Assembly (NCBI GenBank): GCA_013695565.1
Contig: JACDAG010000027.1
Location: 1-9,997 of the forward strand
Length of the DNA: 9,997 nt
Reading direction: 5' to 3'
From: Bradyrhizobium sp.
GTDB taxonomy: Bacteria > Pseudomonadota > Alphaproteobacteria > Rhizobiales > Xanthobacteraceae
Below the pieces are notes generated by a model that was not told where the DNA came from, did not search any database, and was given only the letters and a program-made list of their open reading frames with translations. Each line of letters starts with the position of its first letter. Positions within the stretch are counted from its first letter, which is position 1. Shown in pieces: positions 6,225 to 9,997 of this stretch. A program made the position numbers and the translations under genes.

Positions 6225-7184
6225 ATGGTCGTTCTCGTCGATACCGTCTCATCCACCCAGGTTCGCCCGCGCCACCCCGAAAAGGTGAACCGGCCGGATG
6301 CGCTGTCGCCGCCGAAGCCCGACTGGATCCGGGTGCGCGCGCCGAACACGCGCGGCTACGCCGACACCCGAAAGATCGTCAAGGAGAACGGCCTCGTCAC
6401 GGTTTGCGAGGAGGCCGGCTGCCCGAATATCGGCGAGTGCTGGGACAAGAAGCACGCCACCTTCATGATCATGGGGGACACCTGCACCCGGGCCTGCGCA
6501 TTCTGCAACGTCAAGACCGGGATGCCCGGCGCGCTCGATGCCGCCGAACCGGAACATGTGGCGGAGGCCACTTTCAAGCTCGGGCTCGCCCATATCGTCG
6601 TCACGTCAGTGGACCGCGACGATCTCGCCGATGGCGGCGCCGAGCATTTTGCGCAAACCATCCGCGCCATCCGCGCCCGCTGCCCGACCACCACGATCGA
6701 GATCCTCACGCCCGACTTCCTGCGCAAGGAAGGCGCGCTGGAGATCGTCGCGGCGGCCAAGCCCGACGTGTTCAACCACAATCTGGAAACCGTGCCGTCG
6801 CGCTATCTCACGGTGCGGCCGGGCGCGCGCTATTTCCACTCGATCCGGCTGTTGCAGCGGGTCAAGGAAATCGATCCGACCATCTTCACCAAGTCCGGCA
6901 TCATGGTGGGCCTCGGCGAGGAACGCCACGAGGTGCTGCAGGTGATGGACGATCTGCGCTCGGCAGAAGTCGATTTCCTCACCATCGGGCAATATCTGCA
7001 GCCAACCCGCAAGCATCACGCCGTGATGCGCTACGTGACCCCGGACGAGTTCGCGGGCTACGAGAAGGTCGCCTACACCAAGGGGTTCCTGATGGTGTCG
7101 GCGAGCCCGCTGACCCGCTCCTCGCATCACGCCGGCGAAGATTTTGCCAAGCTGCAGGCGGCGCGTGCGGCGCGCTTGCGTTGA
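6225..7184 (+). CDS. lipA: Lipoyl synthase (radical SAM)
   Basis: Inserts two sulfurs into octanoyl groups carried on lipoyl domains of 2-oxoacid dehydrogenases and the glycine cleavage H protein, completing the lipoyl cofactor. The 319-residue product contains both [4Fe-4S] sites: the auxiliary cluster Cys61, Cys66 and Cys72 (CEEAGCPNIGEC) and the radical-SAM cluster Cys87, Cys91 and Cys94 (CTRACAFC). The C-terminal RSSHHAGEDF (298-307) holds the conserved serine that ligates the auxiliary cluster in this family. TSVDRDDLADGGA, LTPDFL, FNHNLETV and TIGQYLQP are also diagnostic. ATG 6225 is preceded by a GGA at 6216-6218, and the N-terminus MVVLVDTVSS resembles Bradyrhizobium LipA starts. It heads a likely operon with the kinase 15 bp downstream. 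lipB is not in the window. Confidence 0.98.
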   Translation: MVVLVDTVSSTQVRPRHPEKVNRPDALSPPKPDWIRVRAPNTRGYADTRKIVKENGLVTVCEEAGCPNIGECWDKKHATFMIMGDTCTRACAFCNVKTGMPGALDAAEPEHVAEATFKLGLAHIVVTSVDRDDLADGGAEHFAQTIRAIRARCPTTTIEILTPDFLRKEGALEIVAAAKPDVFNHNLETVPSRYLTVRPGARYFHSIRLLQRVKEIDPTIFTKSGIMVGLGEERHEVLQVMDDLRSAEVDFLTIGQYLQPTRKHHAVMRYVTPDEFAGYEKVAYTKGFLMVSASPLTRSSHHAGEDFAKLQAARAARLR

Positions 7185-7199
7185 TTTCGGGTTTGCGTC

Positions 7200-7736
7200 A
7201 TGGACCGAATTCTGGTCATGGGATCTCCGGGATCCGGTAAATCGACCTTTGCACGGCGGCTGTCCGACATCACGGGTATTCCCGTGGTCTCGCTGGACGC
7301 GCTGTTCTGGAAACCGGGTTGGGTCGAATCCGACAGGAACGAGTTCAGGGAACGCGTAGCCGATGCGGCACGCCAGCCGCGCTGGATCATGGATGGAAAC
7401 TATTCCTCGCACCTGGTGGAACTGCGCCGCGATGCCAGCGATACCGTCATCTGGTTTGATCTGCCGCGGTCGACCTGCATGCTCGGCATCCTGATGCGGG
7501 TTGCAACGAGCTATGGCCGCGTTCGAATGGAGATGGCGGAGGGGTGTCCGGAGCGGGTCAATCCGGAATTCCTGCGTTACGTCTGGACCTTTCGTGAGCA
7601 GCAGCGGCCGCAATTGCTGGCGTATTTCGAGCAAATGCGCCCCGATCAATCGCTCGTCTGCTTTACCGACAGGTCGCAGGCCGATCGATATCTGAGGGAT
7701 GTCGCACCTCCGGCTCTCACGGTGGGCGCTCACTGA
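7200..7736 (+). CDS. FlaR-like P-loop kinase / AAA-family ATPase, substrate unknown
   Basis: A 178-residue cytosolic P-loop protein of the small nucleotide-kinase type often annotated as DNA topology modulation protein FlaR or adenylate-kinase-like. The Walker A motif GSPGSGKST is at 8-16 in a typical RILVMG strand. Family landmarks follow: SLDALFWKPGW (31-41), WIMDGNYSS (62-70), the strand TVIWFDLPRS (82-91, a probable Walker B region), an Arg-rich lid from about 100 and VWTFREQQRP (128-137). The substrate is unknown and the FlaR name rests on little direct biochemistry. It starts 15 bp after lipA, with TCGGG at 7186-7190 as a possible weak ribosome site, and its TGA overlaps the next ATG by one base, so transcription and probably translation are coupled to both neighbours. 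Its codon use looks like that of its neighbours. Confidence 0.85.
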   Translation: MDRILVMGSPGSGKSTFARRLSDITGIPVVSLDALFWKPGWVESDRNEFRERVADAARQPRWIMDGNYSSHLVELRRDASDTVIWFDLPRSTCMLGILMRVATSYGRVRMEMAEGCPERVNPEFLRYVWTFREQQRPQLLAYFEQMRPDQSLVCFTDRSQADRYLRDVAPPALTVGAH

Positions 7737-8191
7737 TGCCGCGCTTTTCAAGCAAGCGGCGGGTGCACCACACCGCCGGGCAGATGTTCGATCTGGTCGC
7801 CGACGTCGAGCGCTATCCCGAATTCGTGCCGTTGTGTCATTCGCTGAAAATTCGCCAGCGCACGCCGAATCCCGACGGCACCGAAATCGTGGTTGCCGAC
7901 ATGACGGTGTCGTTCAAGCTGGTGCGGGAATCCTTCACCAGCCGGGTCACGCTCGACCGCCCCAACCTGAAAATCATGGTGGAATATCTGAAGGGCCCGT
8001 TCAGCAATCTCGAAAACCGCTGGGCCTTCGAACCCAGATCCGAAACCGATTGCGATGTCGGGTTTTACCTGTCCTACGAATTCAAGAGCCGGATGCTCGG
8101 GATGTTGATGGGCACCATGTTCGATACTGCATTCCAGCGCTTTGCCGGGGCGTTCGAGAAGCGCGCGGATGTGGTGTATGGAAAGGGCTAG
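7736..8191 (+). CDS. Coq10/RatA-like START-domain protein
   Basis: A 151-residue polyketide-cyclase/START-fold protein. MFDLVADVERYPEFVPLC (16-33) is the signature of the RatA/Coq10 group, followed by FKLVRESFTSRVTL, GPFSNLENRWAFEP and a long C-terminal helix containing AFQRFAGAFEKRA. Family knowledge offers two readings: Coq10 binds ubiquinone and supports respiration, while Escherichia coli RatA was described as an inhibitor of ribosome subunit association. Database labels such as type II toxin derive from the second; no antitoxin gene is adjacent here. In alphaproteobacteria, proximity to lipA and descent as the Coq10 ancestor favour the quinone role, which is inference. The start ATG overlaps the kinase stop in TGATG, with GGTGGG upstream inside the kinase coding end, pointing to translational coupling. 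Confidence 0.88.
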   Translation: MPRFSSKRRVHHTAGQMFDLVADVERYPEFVPLCHSLKIRQRTPNPDGTEIVVADMTVSFKLVRESFTSRVTLDRPNLKIMVEYLKGPFSNLENRWAFEPRSETDCDVGFYLSYEFKSRMLGMLMGTMFDTAFQRFAGAFEKRADVVYGKG

Positions 8192-8226
8192 CTCGCGCCT
8201 TTTAGGGGTGCGGCGTGAATGAAGAA

Positions 8227-8251
8227 CAGCGCTGATGGCGCTGCCTGTTTT
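8227..8251 (+). terminator. Weak hairpin between the ratA-like gene and the ThDP-enzyme gene
   Basis: CAGCGC (8227-8232) and GCGCTG (8238-8243) form a 6-bp stem with loop TGATG; CCTGTTTT follows. Short stem and interrupted T tract make it at best a leaky terminator ending the lipA operon. It also lies close before the next ribosome site, so a role in the downstream leader is equally possible. Confidence 0.28.
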
Positions 8252-8271
8252 GGAAACAAAAGGACGAGGCG

Positions 8272-9951
8272 ATGGACAGCAAGGCACCAGTTCGAACCGG
8301 CGGGCACATACTGATCGATCAACTGGCGCTGCACGGCGCCGACACCGTGTTCGGCGTGCCCGGGGAGAGCTTCCTGGCTGCCCTCGACGGCATGTATCAG
8401 AACCAGCGGGTCCACTTCGTCAACTCCCGGCACGAGGGTGGTGCTGCCATGATGGCGGACGCCTATGGCAAGCTGACCGGACGGCCCGGCATTGCGTTTG
8501 CAACGCGCGGCCCCGGCGCCACCAACGCTTCATCGGGCGTTCACGTCGCATTCCAGGATTCGACGCCGATGATCCTGCTGCTCGGCCAGGTCGGGCGGGA
8601 CATGATGGAGCGCGAGGCGTTTCAGGAGATCGACTACCGGCAGATGTTCGGGCCGATGACGAAATGGGTCGCCCAGATCGACGACGCGCGGCGAATTCCG
8701 GAATTCATCTCGCGGGCCTTCTATACCGCAACCTCCGGCCGGCCCGGGCCGGTGGTGCTGGCGCTGCCCGAGGACATGCTGGCCGATGTGGCTGACGTTC
8801 CCGATGCGCCGCCTTACAAGCCGCAAACCGTTGCCCCCGGCGAGGAAAGCCTGCGGCAGTTCGAGGCGTTGCTGACGGCGGCGCGCAAGCCGTTGCTGAT
8901 CGTGGGCGGCGGCGGCTGGAGCGACAAGGCGCGCCGCGACCTCGAAGCCTTCGCGACCGCGCATGAGGTGCCGATATCAGCTTCATTCCGGTGCCAGGAT
9001 TATTTCGACAATCTGCATGCCGCCTATGCCGGCCATGTCGGCATCGGCATATCCCCGAAATTCGCCGAACGGATTCGTGACAGCGATCTGATCATCGCAC
9101 TCGGCGCCCGGCTCGGCGAGATCACGACGTCGGGCTACAATCTGTTCGATATTCCGCAGCCGAAGCAGCCGCTGGTCCACATCTATCCGGATCCCGAGGA
9201 GATCGGCCGGGTCTATGCGCCAACCCTGGGCATCATTGCGGGAAGTGCGGCGTTCACGGCCGCCATCAGCAAGCTGCAGCCGAAGCACCATCCGCGCGGC
9301 GACGAACTCAAGGCGGCGCATGCGGATTATCTCGCCTTTGCCGAGCCGACCACTTCGCCCGGCGATGTGCAGTTGTCACGGATCGTCCACGATCTCAGCA
9401 AGCGCCTGCCGGAAGACACGATCATCTGTAACGGCGCCGGCAATTACGCCGTCTGGGTTCATCGCTTCTGGCGCTACCGGCAGTTCCGAACCGAACTGGC
9501 GCCGACGTCAGGTTCGATGGGCTATGGCTTGCCGGCGGCCGTTGCGGCCAAGCACATGCATCCGAACCGGATGGTGATCGCCTTCGCCGGCGACGGCTGT
9601 TTTCAGATGACCGGCAATGAGTTCATGACCGCGGTCGAAAACCGGCTGCCGCTCATCGTGATCGTCTGCAACAACGGCATGTACGGCACCATCCGCATGC
9701 ATCAAGAGCGGCATTATCCGGGCCGGGTCTCCGGCACCGATCTGGTGAACCCTGATTTTGCAGCACTGGCGCGCGCCTTCGGCGGCTTTGGCGCCCGGGT
9801 CGACCGCACCGAGGATTTTGCGAAGGCCTTCGATGAAGCGGTGGCCTCGCGCCTGCCTGCGATCATCGAGCTGACGATCAGTCCAGAGGCGCTGACGCCG
9901 GCGGCCTCGCTCAGCGAAACCCGCGCCAAGGCCTTGGCCGCGGCGAAGTGA
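8272..9951 (+). CDS. ThDP-dependent enzyme, acetolactate-synthase-like
   Basis: A 559-residue thiamine-diphosphate enzyme with the three-domain layout of the acetolactate synthase/decarboxylase family: an N-terminal PYR domain (about 8-175), a central domain (about 190-335) and a C-terminal PP domain (about 365-545). The catalytic Glu55 sits in SRHEGGAAMMADAYGK; the ThDP/magnesium motif starts with GDG at 440-442 and ends with NN at 467-468. FQEIDYRQMFGPMTKW (117-132) keeps the Gln and Lys typical of acetohydroxyacid synthases. It is probably not the housekeeping IlvB: no ilvH regulatory subunit follows, and after NN it reads GMYGTIRMHQE rather than the IlvB-type pattern. The true donor and acceptor are unknown. 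ATG 8272 follows a strong AGGACGAGG at 8260-8268. An 80-bp gap with a weak hairpin separates it from the ratA-like gene, so it may be transcribed independently. Confidence 0.9.
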   Translation: MDSKAPVRTGGHILIDQLALHGADTVFGVPGESFLAALDGMYQNQRVHFVNSRHEGGAAMMADAYGKLTGRPGIAFATRGPGATNASSGVHVAFQDSTPMILLLGQVGRDMMEREAFQEIDYRQMFGPMTKWVAQIDDARRIPEFISRAFYTATSGRPGPVVLALPEDMLADVADVPDAPPYKPQTVAPGEESLRQFEALLTAARKPLLIVGGGGWSDKARRDLEAFATAHEVPISASFRCQDYFDNLHAAYAGHVGIGISPKFAERIRDSDLIIALGARLGEITTSGYNLFDIPQPKQPLVHIYPDPEEIGRVYAPTLGIIAGSAAFTAAISKLQPKHHPRGDELKAAHADYLAFAEPTTSPGDVQLSRIVHDLSKRLPEDTIICNGAGNYAVWVHRFWRYRQFRTELAPTSGSMGYGLPAAVAAKHMHPNRMVIAFAGDGCFQMTGNEFMTAVENRLPLIVIVCNNGMYGTIRMHQERHYPGRVSGTDLVNPDFAALARAFGGFGARVDRTEDFAKAFDEAVASRLPAIIELTISPEALTPAASLSETRAKALAAAK

Positions 9952-9972
9952 TACGCGTCACGGCCGCGGCGG

Positions 9973-9992
9973 GCGCCGTCGTTTGACGGCGC
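9973..9992 (+). terminator. GC-rich hairpin after the ThDP-enzyme gene
   Basis: GCGCCGTC (9973-9980) and GACGGCGC (9985-9992) are exact reverse complements around the loop GTTT, starting 22 bp after the stop codon. The position and strength suit a terminator, but the window ends five bases later, so a T tract cannot be seen. Confidence 0.45.
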
Positions 9993-9997
9993 TGCCC

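Noticed and set aside
7736..8191. RatA as part of a toxin-antitoxin pair
   Set aside because: No antitoxin-like gene is adjacent, and the protein fits the Coq10-like START family; the toxin label comes from one Escherichia coli study.
8215..8235. A six-codon mini-ORF (GTG to TGA) before the ThDP-enzyme gene
   Set aside because: No ribosome site was seen, and so short a frame cannot be supported from sequence alone.

Overview
The window looks like a stretch of chromosome from an alphaproteobacterium, most probably Bradyrhizobium or a close relative in the Nitrobacteraceae. The DNA is GC-rich, and the LipA and RatA/Coq10-like proteins read like Bradyrhizobium homologues. An inverted repeat at 5429-5461 carries a core that resembles, from memory, a dispersed repeat of Bradyrhizobium and Rhodopseudomonas genomes. 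The assignment is by recognition, without a search.

Layout: (1) 1-2523, the 3' seven-eighths of valS on the plus strand, cut by the window edge. (2) 2541-4763 on the minus strand, convergent with valS: a 740-residue secreted-type enzyme with a GH113-like (beta-mannanase family) catalytic barrel, RTX calcium-binding repeats interrupted by a CBM60-like xylan-binding module, and a C-terminal type I secretion tail. (3) 4764-5037, an A/T-richer divergent intergenic region with a near-perfect inverted repeat and a short tandem repeat. (4) 5038-5424, a small VOC/glyoxalase-fold protein. (5) 5464-6069 on the minus strand, a DNA-3-methyladenine glycosylase of the AAG/MPG family, convergent with the VOC gene and separated from it by a perfect 12-bp hairpin. 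(6) 6070-6224, a divergent promoter region with a short direct repeat and two mutually exclusive hairpins. (7) 6225-8191 on the plus strand, a compact probable operon: lipA, a FlaR-like P-loop kinase, and a Coq10/RatA-like START protein that overlaps the kinase by one base. (8) 8272-9951, a ThDP-dependent acetolactate-synthase-like enzyme, followed by a hairpin at the window edge.

Most of the window is core metabolism: valyl-tRNA charging and proofreading, lipoate synthesis, alkylation repair, and a quinone-related lipid-binding protein. The genes do not form one pathway. The clearest functional grouping is lipA-kinase-ratA, which links lipoyl cofactor supply to a probable respiratory quinone chaperone, with an uncharacterised kinase between them. 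The accessory element is the GH113/CBM60/RTX enzyme, which looks like an orphan type I secretion cargo aimed at mannan- or xylan-like hemicellulose, or at a bacterial exopolysaccharide. No mobile element, CRISPR array, tRNA or rRNA was seen. I found no convincing undescribed multi-gene system. The best leads are the nested domain layout of the hydrolase and the structured repeats in the two divergent intergenic regions.
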